DNA from: Balaenoptera acutorostrata
Lineage: Eukaryota > Chordata > Mammalia > Artiodactyla > Balaenopteridae
DNA length: 64,000 bases
Assembly: GCF_949987535.1 (NCBI RefSeq)
Contig: NW_026646025.1
Location: 3,162,001-3,226,000, forward strand
Reading direction: 5' to 3'
This document shows, in pieces, positions 25,271 through 40,700 of this stretch. A program made the position numbers and the translations under genes. The first letter of the stretch is position 1, and every line of letters begins with the position of its first letter. The notes beneath the pieces were generated by a model, which was not told the origin of the DNA, made no database searches, and worked only from the letters and a program-made list of their open reading frames with translations.

Positions 25271-28200
25271 CCCTTGTCAGCACAATGCTCCAGAATTCTT
25301 CTCATCACAATGTTCCATGGCCGTTTCATCACAATGCTCCATGGCCCTAGTCATCATAATGCTCCAGAATTCTTGTCATTACTATATTCCATGAACGTGT
25401 CATCACAATGCTCTATGGCGCTTGTCATCAGAATGCTCCAGAATTCTTGTCATCACAATGTTCCATGACCATGTCATCACAATGCTCCATCGCCTTTGTC
25501 ATCAGAATGCTCCAGAATTCTTGTCATCACAATGTTCCATGACCGTGTCATCACAATGCTCCATGGCCCTTGTCAGCACAATGCTCCAGAATTCTTGTCA
25601 TTACAATGTTCCATGAACGTGTCATCACAATGCTCCATGGCCCTTGTCAGCACAATGCTCCAGAATTCTTGTCATCACAATGTTCCATGACCGTGTCATC
25701 ACAATGCTCCATGGCCCTTGTCAGCACAATGCTCCAGAATTCTTGTCATCACAATGTTCCATGACCGTGTCATCACAATGCTCCATGGCCCTTGTCAGCA
25801 CAATGCTCCAGAATTCTTGTCATCACAATATTCCATGACCGTGTCATCACAATGCTCCATGGCTCTTGTCAGCACAATGCTCCAGAATTCTTCTCATCAC
25901 AATGTTCCATGACCATGTCATCACAATGTTCCATGGCCATTGTCAACACAATGCTCCCGAATTCTTGTCATCACAATGTTCCATGGCCCTTTCATCACAA
26001 TGCTCCATGGCCCTTGTCAGCACAATGCTCCAGAATTCTTGTCATCACAATGTTCCATGACCGTGTCATCACAATGCTCCATGGCCCTTGTCAGCACAAT
26101 ATTCCATGACAATTTTTGTCACAATACTCCATGACCACTGTCATCACAGAGTTCTCTGCCCATATCATCATAATATTCCTTGTCACCTTTAATCACAATG
26201 CTCCATGCCCTTTCATCACAATGCTCCAAAAATAGTGTCATCGCAATGTTCCTTGACCATGTCATCACAATGCTCCATGGCCCTTGTCAGCACAATGCTG
26301 CAGAATTCTTCTCATCACAATGTTCCATGACAGTGTCATCACAATGCTCCATGGCCCTTGTCATCACAATGCTCCGGAATTCTTCTCATCACATTGTTCC
26401 ATAACCATGTCATCACAATGCTCCATGGCCCTTTTCATCACAATGCTCCAGAATTCCTGTCATCACAATGTTCCATGACCGTATCATCACAATGCTCCAT
26501 GGCCCTTGTCAGCACAATGCTCCAGAATTCTTCTCATCACAATGTTCCATGACCGTGTCATCACAATGCTCCATGGCCCTTGTCCGCACAATGCTCCGGA
26601 ATTCTTGTCATCACAATGTTCCATGACCGAGTCATCACAATGCTCCATGGCCCTTGTCATCACAATGCTCCGGAATTCTTCTCATCACATTGTTCCATGA
26701 CTGTGTCATCACAATGCTCCTTGGCCCTTTTCAGCACAATGCTCCAGAATTCCTGTCATCACAATGTTCCATGTCCGTGTCATCACAATGCTCCATGGCC
26801 CTTGTCATCACAATGCTCCAGAATTCTTGTCATCACAATGTTCCATGGCCGTGTCATCACAATGTTCCATGGCCCTTGTGAGCACAATGCTCCAGAATTC
26901 CTCTCATCACAATGTTCCATGACCATGTCATCACAATGCTCCAAGGCCCTTGTCATCACAATGCTCCAGAATTCTTGTCATCACAATGTTCCTTACCGTG
27001 TCATCACAATGCTCCATGGCCCTTGTCATCACAATGCTCCAGAATTCCTGTCATCACAATGTTCCATGACCGTGTCATCACAATGCTCCATGGCCCTTGT
27101 CAGCACAATGCTCCAGAATTCCTGTCATCACAATGTTCCATACCGTGTCATCACAATGCTCCATGGCCATTGTCATCACAATGCTCCAGAATTCTTGTCA
27201 TCACAATGTTCCATGGCCGTGTCATCACAATGTTCCATGGCCCTTGTCAGCACAATGCTCCAGAATTCCTGTCATCACAATGTTCCATGACCGTGTCATC
27301 ACAATGCTCCATGGCCCTTGTCATCACAATGCTCCAGAATTCTTGTCATCACAATGTTCCATACCGTGTCATCACAAAGCTCCATGGCCCTTGTCATCAC
27401 AATGCTCTAGAATTCTTGTCATCACAATGTTCCATGACCGTATCATCACAATGCTCCATGGCCTTGTCATCACAATGCTCCGGAATTCTTCTCATCACAA
27501 TGTTCCATGACTGTGTCATCACAATGCTCCATGGCCATTGTCATCACAATGCTCCAGAATTCTTGTCATCACAATGTTCCATGGCCGTATCATCACAATA
27601 CTCCATGGCCCTTGTCAGCACAATGCTCCAGAATTCTTCTCATCACAATGTTCCATGACCGTGTCATCACAATGCTCCATGGCCCTTGTCATCACAATGC
27701 TCCAGAATTCTTGTCATCACAATGTTCCATACCGTGTCATCACAATGCTCCATGGCCATTGTCATCACAATGCTCCAGAATTCTTGTCATCACAATGTTC
27801 AATGGCCGTGTCCTCACAATGCTCCATGGCCCTTGTCATCACAATGGTCCAGAATTCCTGTCATCACAATGTTCCATGACCGTGTCATCACAATGCTCCA
27901 TGGCCCTTGTCATGACAATGCTCCAGAATTCTTCTCATCACAATGTTCCATGACTGTGTCACCACAATGCTCCATGGCCCTTGTCAACACAATGTTCCAT
28001 GACACTTTTTGTCACAATACTCCATGACCACTGTCATCACAGAGTTCTCTGCCCATATCATCACAATGTTCCTTGTCACCTTTAATCACAATGCTCCATG
28101 CCCTTTCATCACAATGCTCCAGAAATCTTTTTCATCGCAATGTTCCTTGACTGTGTCATCACAATGCTCCATGGCCGTCATCAGCACAATGCTCCAGAAT

Positions 28201-31200
28201 TCTTGTCATCACAATGTTCCATGACCGAGTCATCACAATGCTCCATGGCCCTTGTCATCACAGTGCTCCGGAATTCTTCTCATCACATTGTTCCATGACC
28301 GTGTCATCACAATGCTCCATGGCCCTTTTCAGCACAATGCTCCAGAATTCCTGTCATTACAATGTTCCATGTCCGTGTCATCACAATGCTCCATGGCCCT
28401 TGTCATCACAATCCTCCAGAATTCTTGTCATCACAATGTTCCATGGCCGAGTCATCACAATGCTCCATGGCCCTTGTCAGCACAATGCTCCAGAATTCTT
28501 CTCATCACAATGTTCCCTGACCGTGTCATCACAATGCTCCATGGCCCTTGTCATCACAATGCTCCAGAATTCTTGTCATCACAATGTTCCATGACCATGT
28601 CATCACAATGCTCCATCGCCTTTGTCATCAGAATGCTCCAGAATTCTTGTCATCACAATGTTCCATGACCGTGTCATCACAATGCTCCATGGCCCTTGTC
28701 AGCACAATGCTCCAGAATTCTTGTCATTACAATGTTCCATGAACGTGTCATCACAATGCTCCATGGCCCTTGTCAGCACAATGCTCCAGAATTCTTGTCA
28801 TCACAATGTTCCATGACCGTGTCATCACAATGCTCCATGGCCCTTGTCAGCACAATGCTCCAGAATTCTTGTCATCACAATGTTCCATGACCGTGTCATC
28901 ACAATGCTCCATGGCCCTTGTCAGCACAATGCTCCAGAATTCTTGTCATCACAATATTCCATGACCGTGTCATCACAATGCTCCATGGCCCTTGTCAGCA
29001 CAATGCTCCAGAATTCTTCTCATCACAATGTTCCATGACCATGTCATCACAATGTTCCATGGCCATTGTCAACACAATGCTCCCGAATTCTTGTCATCAC
29101 AATGTTCCATGGCCCTTTCATCACAATGCTCCATGGCCCTTGTCAGCACAATGCTCCAGAATTCTTGTCATCACAATGTTCCATGACCGTGTCATCACAA
29201 TGCTCCATGGCCCTTGTCAGCACAATGTTCCATGACAATTTTTGTCACAATACTCCATGACCACTGTCATCACAGAGTTCTCTGCCCATATCATCATAAT
29301 GTTCCTTGTCACCTTTAATCACAATGCTCCATGCCCTTTCATCACAATGCTCCAAAAATAGTGTCATCGCAATGTTCCTTGACCATGTCATCACAATGCT
29401 CCATGGCCCTTGTCAGCACAATGCTGCAGAATTCTTCTCATCAAAATGTTCCATGACAGTGTCATCACAATGCTCCATGGCCCTTGTCATCACAATGCTC
29501 CGGAATTCTTCTCATCACATTGTTCCATAACCATGTCATCACAATGCTCCATGGCCCTTTTCATCACAATGCTCCAGAATTCCTGTCATCACAATGTTCC
29601 ATGACCGTATCATCACAATGCTCCATGGCCCTTGTCAGCACAATGCTCCAGAATTCTTCTCATCACAATGTTCCATGACCGTGTCATCACAATGCTCCAT
29701 GGCCCTTGTCCGCACAATGCTCCGGAATTCTTGTCATCACAATGTTCCATGGCCCTTGTCATCACAATGCTCCGGAATTCTTCTCATCACATTGTTCCAT
29801 GACTGTGTCATCACAATGCTCCTTGGCCCTTTTCAGCACAATGCTCCAGAATTCCTGTCATCACAATGTTCCATGTCCGTGTCATCACAATGCTCCATGG
29901 CCCTTGTCATCACAATGCTCCAGAATTCTTGTCATCACAATGTTCCATGGCCGTGTCATCACAATGTTCCATGGCCCTTGTCAGCACAATGCTCCAGAAT
30001 TCCTGTCATCACAATGTTCCATGACCATGTCATCACAATGCTCCATGGCCCTTGTCATCACAATGCTCCAGAATTCCTGTCATCACAATGTTCCATACCG
30101 TGTCATCACAATGCTCCATGGCCATTGTCATCACAATGCTCCAGAATTCTTGTCATCACAATGTTCCATGGCCGTGTCATCACAATGTTCCATGGCCCTT
30201 GTCAGCACAATGCTCCAGAATTCCTGTCATCACAATGTTCCATGACCGTGTCATCACAATGCTCCATGGCCCTTGTCATCACAATGCTCCAGAATTCTTG
30301 TCATCACAATGTTCCATACCATGTCATCACAAAGCTCCATGGCCCTTGTCATCACAATGCTCCAGAATTCTTGTCATCACAATGTTCCATGACCGTATCA
30401 TCACAATGCTCCATGGCCTTGTCATCACAATGCTCCGGAATTCTTCTCATCACAATGTTCCATGACTGTGTCATCACAATGCTCCATGGCCATTGTCATC
30501 ACAATGCTCCAGAATTCTTGTCATCACAATGTTCCATGGCCGTATCATCACAATACTCCATGGCCCTTGTCAGCACAATGCTCCAGAATTCTTCTCATCA
30601 CAATGTTCCATGACCGTGTCATCACAATGCTCCATGGCCCTTGTCATCACAATGCTCCAGAATTCTTGTCATCACAATGTTCCATACCGTGTCATCACAA
30701 TGCTCCATGGCCATTGTCATCACAATGCTCCAGAATTCTTGTCATCACAATGTTCCATGGCCGTGTCCTCACAATGCTCCATGGCCCTTGTCATCACAAT
30801 GGTCCAGAATTCCTGTCATCACTATGTTCCATGACCGTGTCATCACAATGCTCCATGGCCCTTGTCATGACAATGCTCCAGAATTCTTCTCATCACAATG
30901 TTCCATGACTGTGTCACCACAATGCTCCATGGCCCTTGTCAACACAATGTTCCATGACACTTTTTGTCACAATACTCCATGACCACTGTCATCACAGAGT
31001 TCTCTGCCCATATCATCACAATGTTCCTTGTCACCTTTAATCACAATGCTCCATGCCCTTTCATCACAATGCTCCAGAAATCTTTTTCATCGCAATGTTC
31101 CTTGACTGTGTCATCACAATGCTCCATGGCCGTCATCAGCACAATGCTCCAGAATTCTTGTCATCACAATGTTCCATGACCGAGTCATCACAATGCTCCA

Positions 31201-31941
31201 TGGCCCTTGTCATCACAGTGCTCCGGAATTCTTCTCATCACATTGTTCCATGACCGTGTCATCACAATGCTCCATGGCCCTTTTCAGCACAATGCTCCAG
31301 AATTCCTGTCATCACAATGTTCCATGTCCGTGTCATCACAATGCTCCATGGCCCTTGTCATCACAATCCCCCAGAATTCTTGTCATCACAATGTTCCATG
31401 GCCGAGTCATCACAATGCTCCATGGCCCTTGTCAGCACAATGCTCCAGAATTCTTCTCATCACAATGTTCCCTGACTGTGTCATCACAATGCTCCATGGC
31501 CCTTGTCATCACAATGCTCCAGAATTCTTGTCATCACAATGTTCCATGACCGTGTCATCACAATGCTTCATGGCCCTTGTCAGCACAATGCTCCAGAATT
31601 CATGTCATCACAATGTTCCATACCGTGTCATCACAATGCTCCATGGCCCTTGTCATCACAATGCTCCGGAATTCTTCTCATCACAATGTTCCATGACTGT
31701 GTCATCAGAATGCTCCATTGCCATTGTCATCACAATGCTACAGAATTCTTGTCATCACAATGTTCCATGACCGTGTCATCACAATGCTCCATGGCCCTTT
31801 TCAGCACAATGCTCCAGAATTCCTTTCATCACAATGTTCCATGTCCGTGTCATCACAATGCTCCATGGCCCTTGTCATCACAATCCTCCAGAATTCTTGT
31901 CATTACTATATTCCATGAACGTGTCATCACAATGCTCTATG
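25271..31941 (+). repeat. Q1 block linking P modules to triad T2
   Basis: Landmarks are at 26147 (III), 28040 (II), 29273 (III) and 30995 (II). The start is marked by rare variants: GGCCCTAGTCATCATAATG near 25344, TCATTACTATATTCC near 25377 and CTCTATGGCGCTTGTCATC near 25412. The block recurs as Q2 at offsets of 22,301, then 22,080, then 21,931 bp. The steps correspond to whole monomers lost in Q2. Near 31907 the TACTATATTCC variant appears again, just before T2. Confidence 0.82.
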
Positions 31942-34809
31942 GCGCTTGTCATCAGAATGCTCCAGAATTCTTGTCATCACAATGTTCCATGACCATGTCA
32001 TCACAATGCTCCATGGCCCTTGTCATGACAATGCTCCAGAATTCTCATCACAGTGTTCCATGACCGTGTCAACACAATGCTCCATGGCCACAGTCATCAC
32101 AATGCTCCAGAATTCTTGTCATCAAAATGTTCCTTGACCGTGTCATCACAATGCTCCATGGCCCTTGGCATCACAATGCTCCAGAATTCTTGTCATCACA
32201 ATGTTCCATGACCGTGTCATCACAATGCTCGATGGCCCTTGTCAGCACAATGTTCCATGACACATTTTGTCACAATACTCCATGACCACAGTCATCACAG
32301 AGTTCTCTGCCCATATCATCACAATGTTCCTTGTCACCTTTAATCACAATGTTCCATGCCCTTTAATCACAATGCTCCAGAATTCTTCTCATTACAATGT
32401 TCCATGACCGTGTCATCACAATGCTCCATGGCCATTTTCATCACAATGCTCCAGAATTTTTGTCATCACAATATTCCATGGCTGTGTCATCACAATGCTC
32501 CATGGCCCTTGTCATCATAATGCTCCAGAATTCTTGTCATCACAATGTTCCTTGACCGTATAATCACAATGCTCCATGGCCCTTGTCAGCACAATGCCCC
32601 AGAATTCTTCTCATCACAATGTTCCATGACCGTGTCATCACAATGCTCCATGGCCCTTGTCATCAAAATGCTCCAGAATTCTTGTCATCACAATGTTCCA
32701 TGACCGTGTCATCACAATGCTCCATGGCCCTTGTCATGACAATGCTCCAGAATTCTTCTCATCACAATGTTCCATGACCGTGTCATCACAATGCTCCATG
32801 GCCCTTGTCAGCACAATGTTCCATGACACTTTTTGTCACAATACTCCATGACCACTGTCATCACAGAGTTCTCTGCCCATATCAGCACAATGTTCCTTGT
32901 CACCTTTAATCACAAAGCTCCATGCCCTTACATCACAATGCTCCAGAATTCTTTTTCATTGCAATGTTCCTTCACCATGTCATCACAATGCTCCATGACC
33001 CTTGTCATCACAATGCTCCAGAATTCTTGTCATCACAATGTTCCATGACCGTATCATCACAATGCTCCATGCCCCTTGTCAGCACAATGCTCCAGAATTC
33101 TTCTCATCACAATGTTCCATGACCGTGTCATCACAATGCTCCATGGCCCTTGTCCGCACAATGCTCCAGAATTCTTGTCATCACAATGTTCCATGACCGT
33201 GTCATCACAATGCTCCATGGCCCTTGTCAGCACAATGCTCCAGAATTCTTGTCATCACAATGTTCCATGACCGTGTCATCACAATGCTCCATGGCCCTTG
33301 TCAGCACAATGCTCCAGAATTCTTGTCATCACAATGTTCCATGACCGTGTCATCACAATGCTCCATGGCCCTTGTCAGCACAATGTTCCATGACAATTTT
33401 TGTCACAATACTCCATGACCACTGTCACCACAGAGTTCTCTGCCCATATCATCATAATGTTCCTTGTCACCTTTAATCACAATGCTCCATGCCCTTTCAT
33501 CACAATGCTCCAGAAATCTTGTCATCGCAATGTTCCTTGACCATGTCATCACAACGCTCCATGGCCCTTTTCAGCACAATGCTGCAGAATTCTTCTCATC
33601 ACAATGTTCCATGACCGTGTCATCACAATGCTCCATGGCCCTTGTCATCACAATGCTCCGGAATTCTTCTCATCACATTGTTCCATAACCATGTCATCAC
33701 AATGCTCCATGGCCCTTTTCAGCACAATGCTCCAGAATTCCTGTCATCACAATGTTCCATGACCGTATCATCACAATGTTCCATGGCCCTTGTCAGCACA
33801 ATGCTCCAGAATTCTTCTCATCACAATGTTCCATGACCGTGTCATCACAATGCTCCATGGCCCTTGTCCGCACAATGCTCCGGAATTCTTGTCATCACAA
33901 TGTTCCATGACCGTGTCATCACAATGCTCCATGGCCCTTGTCATCACAATGTTCCAGAATTCTTCTCATCACAATGTTCCATGACCGTGTCATCACAATG
34001 CTCCATGGCCCTTGTCCGCACAATGCTCCAGAATTCTTGTCATCACAATATTCCATGACCGTGTCATCACAATTCTCCATGGCCCTTGTCATCACAATGC
34101 TCCAGAATTCTTGTCATCACAATGTTCCATGACCGTGTCATCACAATGCTCCATGGCCCTTGTCATCACAATGTTCCATGGCTGTGTCATCACAATGCTC
34201 CATGGCCCTTATCAGCACAATGCTCCAGAATTCTTCTCATCACAATGTTCCATGACCGTGTCATCACAATGCTCCATGGCCCTTGTCATCACAATGCTCC
34301 GGAATTTTTCTCATCACATTTTTCCATGACCGTGTCATCACAATGCTCCATGGCCCTTGTCAGCACAATGCTCCAGAATTCTTGTCATTACAATGTTCCA
34401 TGAACGTGTCATCACAATGCTCCATGGCCCTTGTCAGCACAATGCTACAGAATTCTTGTCATCACAATGTTCCATGACCGTGTCATCACAATGCTCCATG
34501 GCCCTTGTCAGCACAATGCTCCAGAATTCTTGTCATCACAATGTTCCATGACCGTGTCATCACAATGCTCCATGGCCCTTGTCAGCACAATGCTCCAGAA
34601 TTCTTGTCATCACAATATTCCATGACCGTGTCATCACAATGCTCCATGGCCCTTGTCAGCACAATGCTCCAGAATTCTTCTCATCACAATGTTCCATGAC
34701 CATGTCATCACAATGTTCCATGGCCATTGTCAACACAATGCTCCCGAATTCTTGTCATCACAATGTTCCATGGCCCTTTCATCACAATGCTCCATGGCCC
34801 TTGTCAGCA
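31942..34809 (+). repeat. Triad block T2
   Basis: Landmarks I, II, III lie at 32298, 32864 and 33431, with 566 and 567 bp spacing as in T1. From about 32,100 it is duplicated directly downstream as T3 at +2,710 bp. The right junction, near 34,810, falls inside an ordinary a sub-repeat. The path toward the next class III landmark (intact in T3, 37792) is replaced there by a jump back to a 32,100-type position. Confidence 0.85.
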
Positions 34810-37740
34810 CAATGCTCCAGAATTCTTGTCATCACAATGTTCCTTGACCGTGTCATCACAATGCTCCATGGCCCTTGGCATCACAATGCTCCAGAATTCT
34901 TGTCATCACAATGTTCCATGACCGTGTCATCACAATGCTCGATGGCCCTTGTCAGCACAATGTTCCATGACACATTTTGTCACAATACTCCATGACCACA
35001 GTCATCACAGAGTTCTCTGCCCATATCATCACAATGTTCCTTGTCACCTTTAATCACAATGTTCCATGCCCTTTAATCACAATGCTCCAGAATTCTTCTC
35101 ATTACAATGTTCCATGACCGTGTCATCACAATGCTCCATGGCCATTTTCATCACAATGCTCCAGAATTTTTGTCATCACAATATTCCATGGCTGTGTCAT
35201 CACAATGCTCCATGGCCCTTGTCATCATAATGCTCCAGAATTCTTGTCATCACAATGTTCCTTGACCGTATAATCACAATGCTCCATGGCCCTTGTCAGC
35301 ACAATGCCCCAGAATTCTTCTCATCACAATGTTCCATGACCGTGTCATCACAATGCTCCATGGCCCTTGTCATCAAAATGCTCCAGAATTCTTGTCATCA
35401 CAATGTTCCATGACCGTGTCATCACAATGCTCCATGGCCCTTGTCATGACAATGCTCCAGAATTCTTCTCATCACAATGTTCCATGACCGTGTCATCACA
35501 ATGCTCCATGGCCCTTGTCAGCACAATGTTCCATGACACTTTTTGTCACAATACTCCATGACCACTGTCATCACAGAGTTCTCTGCCCATATCAGCACAA
35601 TGTTCCTTGTCACCTTTAATCACAAAGCTCCATGCCCTTACATCACAATGCTCCAGAATTCTTTTTCATTGCAATGTTCCTTCACCATGTCATCACAATG
35701 CTCCATGACCCTTGTCATCACAATGCTCCAGAATTCTTGTCATCACAATGTTCCATGACCGTATCATCACAATGCTCCATGCCCCTTGTCAGCACAATGC
35801 TCCAGAATTCTTCTCATCACAATGTTCCATGACCGTGTCATCACAATGCTCCATGGCCCTTGTCCGCACAATGCTCCAGAATTCTTGTCATCACAATGTT
35901 CCATGACCGTGTCATCACAATGCTCCATGGCCCTTGTCAGCACAATGCTCCAGAATTCTTGTCATCACAATGTTCCATGACCGTGTCATCACAATGCTCC
36001 ATGGCCCTTGTCAGCACAATGCTCCAGAATTCTTGTCATCACAATGTTCCATGACCGTGTCATCACAATGCTCCATGGCCCTTGTCAGCACAATGTTCCA
36101 TGACAATTTTTGTCACAATACTCCATGACCACTGTCACCACAGAGTTCTCTGCCCATATCATCATAATGTTCCTTGTCACCTTTAATCACAATGCTCCAT
36201 GCCCTTTCATCACAATGCTCCAGAAATCTTGTCATCGCAATGTTCCTTGACCATGTCATCACAACGCTCCATGGCCCTTTTCAGCACAATGCTGCAGAAT
36301 TCTTCTCATCACAATGTTCCATGACCGTGTCATCACAATGCTCCATGGCCCTTGTCATCACAATGCTCCGGAATTCTTCTCATCACATTGTTCCATAACC
36401 ATGTCATCACAATGCTCCATGGCCCTTTTCAGCACAATGCTCCAGAATTCCTGTCATCACAATGTTCCATGACCGTATCATCACAATGTTCCATGGCCCT
36501 TGTCAGCACAATGCTCCAGAATTCTTCTCATCACAATGTTCCATGACCGTGTCATCACAATGCTCCATGGCCCTTGTCCGCACAATGCTCCGGAATTCTT
36601 GTCATCACAATGTTCCATGACCGTGTCATCACAATGCTCCATGGCCCTTGTCATCACAATGTTCCAGAATTCTTCTCATCACAATGTTCCATGACCGTGT
36701 CATCACAATGCTCCATGGCCCTTGTCCGCACAATGCTCCAGAATTCTTGTCATCACAATATTCCATGACCGTGTCATCACAATTCTCCATGGCCCTTGTC
36801 ATCACAATGCTCCAGAATTCTTGTCATCACAATGTTCCATGACCGTGTCATCACAATGCTCCATGGCCCTTGTCATCACAATGTTCCATGGCTGTGTCAT
36901 CACAATGCTCCATGGCCCTTATCAGCACAATGCTCCAGAATTCTTCTCATCACAATGTTCCATGACCGTGTCATCACAATGCTCCATGGCCCTTGTCATC
37001 ACAATGCTCCGGAATTTTTCTCATCACATTTTTCCATGACCGTGTCATCACAATGCTCCATGGCCCTTGTCAGCACAATGCTCCAGAATTCTTGTCATTA
37101 CAATGTTCCATGAACGTGTCATCACAATGCTCCATGGCCCTTGTCAGCACAATGCTACAGAATTCTTGTCATCACAATGTTCCATGACCGTGTCATCACA
37201 ATGCTCCATGGCCCTTGTCATCACAATGCTCCGGAATTTTTCTCATCACATTTTTCCATGACCGTGTCATCACAATGCTCCATGGCCCTTGTCAGCACAA
37301 TGCTCCAGAATTCTTGTCATTACAATGTTCCATGAACGTGTCATCACAATGCTCCATGGCCCTTGTCAGCACAATGCTCCAGAATTCTTGTCATCACAAT
37401 GTTCCATGACCGTGTCATCACAATGCTCCATGGCCCTTGTCAGCACAATGCTCCAGAATTCTTGTCATCACAATATTCCATGACCGTGTCATCACAATGC
37501 TCCATGGCCCTTGTCAGCACAATGCTCCAGAATTCTTCTCATCACAATGTTCCATGACCATGTCATCACAATGTTCCATGGCCATTGTCAACACAATGCT
37601 CCCGAATTCTTGTCATCACAATGTTCCATGGCCCTTTCATCACAATGCTCCATGGCCCTTGTCAGCACAATGCTCCAGAATTCTTGTCATCACAATGTTC
37701 CATGACCGTGTCATCACAATGCTCCATGGCCCTTGTCAGC
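34810..37740 (+). repeat. Triad block T3, tandem copy of T2
   Basis: It matches T2 at +2,710 bp. Landmarks are at 35008, 35574 and 36141 (566 and 567). It differs from T2 mainly near its end by an internal 222-bp duplication (36993-37436) and loss of one monomer, which shifts the offset to 2,858 bp from about 37,363 onward. Shared minor variants with T2, such as CAGAATTTTTGTCATC near 35163 and 32453, show that the duplication is recent. Confidence 0.87.
36993..37436 (+). repeat. 222-bp (three-monomer) tandem duplication
   Basis: 36993-37214 and 37215-37436 are direct copies. Reading base by base I find one difference, A at 37157 (GCTACAG) versus C at 37379 (GCTCCAG). Each copy carries the marker CTCCGGAATTTTTCTCATC and the TCATTACAATG variant. 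Neither T1 nor T2 has the second copy, so it arose after T2 and T3 separated. Confidence 0.93.
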
Positions 37741-40700
37741 ACAATGTTCCATGACAATTTTTGTCACAATACTCCATGACCACTGTCATCACAGAGTTCT
37801 CTGCCCATATCATCATAATGTTCCTTGTCACCTTTAATCACAATGCTCCATGCCCTTTCATCACAATGCTCCAAAAATAGTGTCATCGCAATGTTCCTTG
37901 ACCATGTCATCACAATGCTCCATGTCCCTTGTCAGCACAATGCTGCAGAATTCTTCTCATCACAATGTTCCATGACAGTGTCATCACAATGCTCCATGGC
38001 CCTTGTCATCACAATGCTCCGGAATTCTTCTCATCACATTGTTCCATAACCATGTCATCACAATGCTCCATGGCCCTTTTCATCACAATGCTCCAGAATT
38101 CCTGTCATCACAATGTTCCATGACCGTATCATCACAATGCTCCATGGCCCTTGTCAGCACAATGCTCCAGAATTCTTCTCATCACAATGTTCCATGACCG
38201 TGTCATCACAATGCTGCATGGCCCTTGTCATCACAATGCTCCGGAATTCTTCTCATCACATTGTTCCATGACTGTGTCATCACAATGCTCCTTGGCCATT
38301 TTCAGCACAATGCTCCAGAATTCCTGTCATCATAATGTTCCATGTCCGTGTCATCACAATGCTCCATGGCCCTTGTCATCACAATGCTCCAGAATTCTTG
38401 TCATCACAATGTTCCATGGCCGTGTCATCACAATGTTCCATGGCCCTTGTCAGCACAATGCTCCAGAATTCCTGTCATCACAATGTTCCATGACCGTGTC
38501 ATCACAATGCTCCATGGCCCTTGTCATCACAATGCTCCAGAATTCTTGTCATCACAATGTTCCATACCGTGTCATCACAATGCTCCATGGCCCTTGTCAT
38601 CACAATGCTCCGGAATTCTTCTCATCACATTTTTCCATGACCGTGTCATCACAATGCTCCATGGCCCTTTTCAGCACAATGCTCCAGAATTCCTGTCATC
38701 ACAATGTTCCATGACCGTGTCATCACAATGCTCCATGGCCCTTGTCAGCACAATGCTCCAGAATTCCTGTCATCACAATGTTCCATACCGTGTCATCACA
38801 ATGCTCCATGGCCATTGTCATCACAATGCTCCAGAATTCTTGTCATCACAATGTTCCATGGCCGTGTCATCACAATGTTCCATGGCCCTTCTCAGCACAA
38901 TGCTCCAGAATTCCTGTCATCACAATGTTCCATGACCGTGTCATCACAATGCTCCATGGCCCTTGTCATCACAATGCTCCGGAATTCTTCTCATCACATT
39001 GTTCCATGACCGTGTCATCACAATGCTCCATGCCCCTTTTCAGCACAATGCTCCAGAATTCCTGTCATCACAATGTTCCATGACCGTGTCATCACAATGC
39101 TCCATGGCCCTTGTCATCACAATGCTCCAGAATTCTTGTCATCACAATGTTCCATACCGTGTCATCACAATGCTCCATGGCCCTTGTCATCACAATGCTC
39201 CAGAATTCTTGTCATCACAATGTTCCATGACCGTATCATCACAATGCTCCATGGCCCTTGTCAGCACAATGCTCCAGAATTCTACTCATCACAATGTTCC
39301 ATGACCGTGTCATCACAATGCTCCATGGCCCTTGTCCGCACAATGCTCCAGAATTCTTGTCATCACAATGTTCCATGGCCGTGTCATCACAATGCTCCAT
39401 GGCCCTTGTCAGCACAATGCTCCAGAATTCTTCTCATCACAATGTTCCATGACCGTGTCATCACAATGCTCCATGGCCCTTGTCCGCACAATGCTCCAGA
39501 ATTCTTGTCATCACAATGTTCCATGACCGTGTCATCACAATGCTCCATGGCCCTTGTCATCACAATGCTCCAGAATTTTTGTCATCACAATGTTCCATGA
39601 CCGTGTCATCACAATGCTCCATGGCCCTTGTCATCACAATGTTCCATGGCCGTGTCATCACAATGCTCCATGGCCCTTATCAGCACAATGCTCCAGAATT
39701 CTTCTCATCACAATGTTCCATGACCGTGTCATCACAATGCTCCATGGCCCTTGTCATCACAATGCTCCGGAATTCTTCTCATCATATTTTTCCATGACCG
39801 TGTCATCACAATGCTCCATGGCCCTTTTCAGCACAATCCTCCAGAATTCCTGTCATCACAATGTTCCATGACCGTGTCATCACAATGCTCCATGGCCCTT
39901 GTCAGCACAATGCTCCAGAATTCTTGTCAACACAATGTTCCATACCGTGTCATCACAATGCTCCATGGCCATTGTCATCACAATGCTCCAGAATTCTTGT
40001 CATCACAATGTTCCATGGCCGTGTCATCACAATGTTCCATGGCCCTTGTCAGCACAATGCTCCAGAATTCCTGTCATCACAATGTTCCATGACCGTGTCA
40101 TCACAATGCTCCATGGCCCTTGTCATCACAATGCTCCAGAATTCTTGTCATCACAATGTTCCATACCGTGTCATCACAATGCTCCATGGCCCTTGTCATC
40201 ACAATGCTCCAGAATTCTTGTCATCACAATGTTCCATGACCGTATCATCACAATGCTCCATGGCCTTGTCATCACAATGCTCCGGAATTCTTCTCATCAC
40301 AATGTTCCATGACTGTGTCATCAGAATGCTCCATTGCCATTGTCGTCACAATGCTACAGAATTCTTGTCATCACAATGTTCCATGACCGTGTCATCACAA
40401 TGCTCCATGGCCCTTTTCAGCACAATGCTCCAGAATTCCTTTCATCACAATGTTCCATGTCCGTGTCATCACAATGCTCCATGGCCCTTGTCATCACAAT
40501 CCTCCAGAATTCTTGTCATCACAATGTTCCATACCGTGTCATCACACTGCTCCATGGCCATTGTCATCACAATGCTCCAGAATTTTTGTCATCACAATGT
40601 TCCATGGCCGTATCATCACAATACTCCATGGCCCTTGTCAGCACAATGCTCCAGAATTCTTCTCATCACAATGTTCCATGACCGTGTCATCACAATGCTC

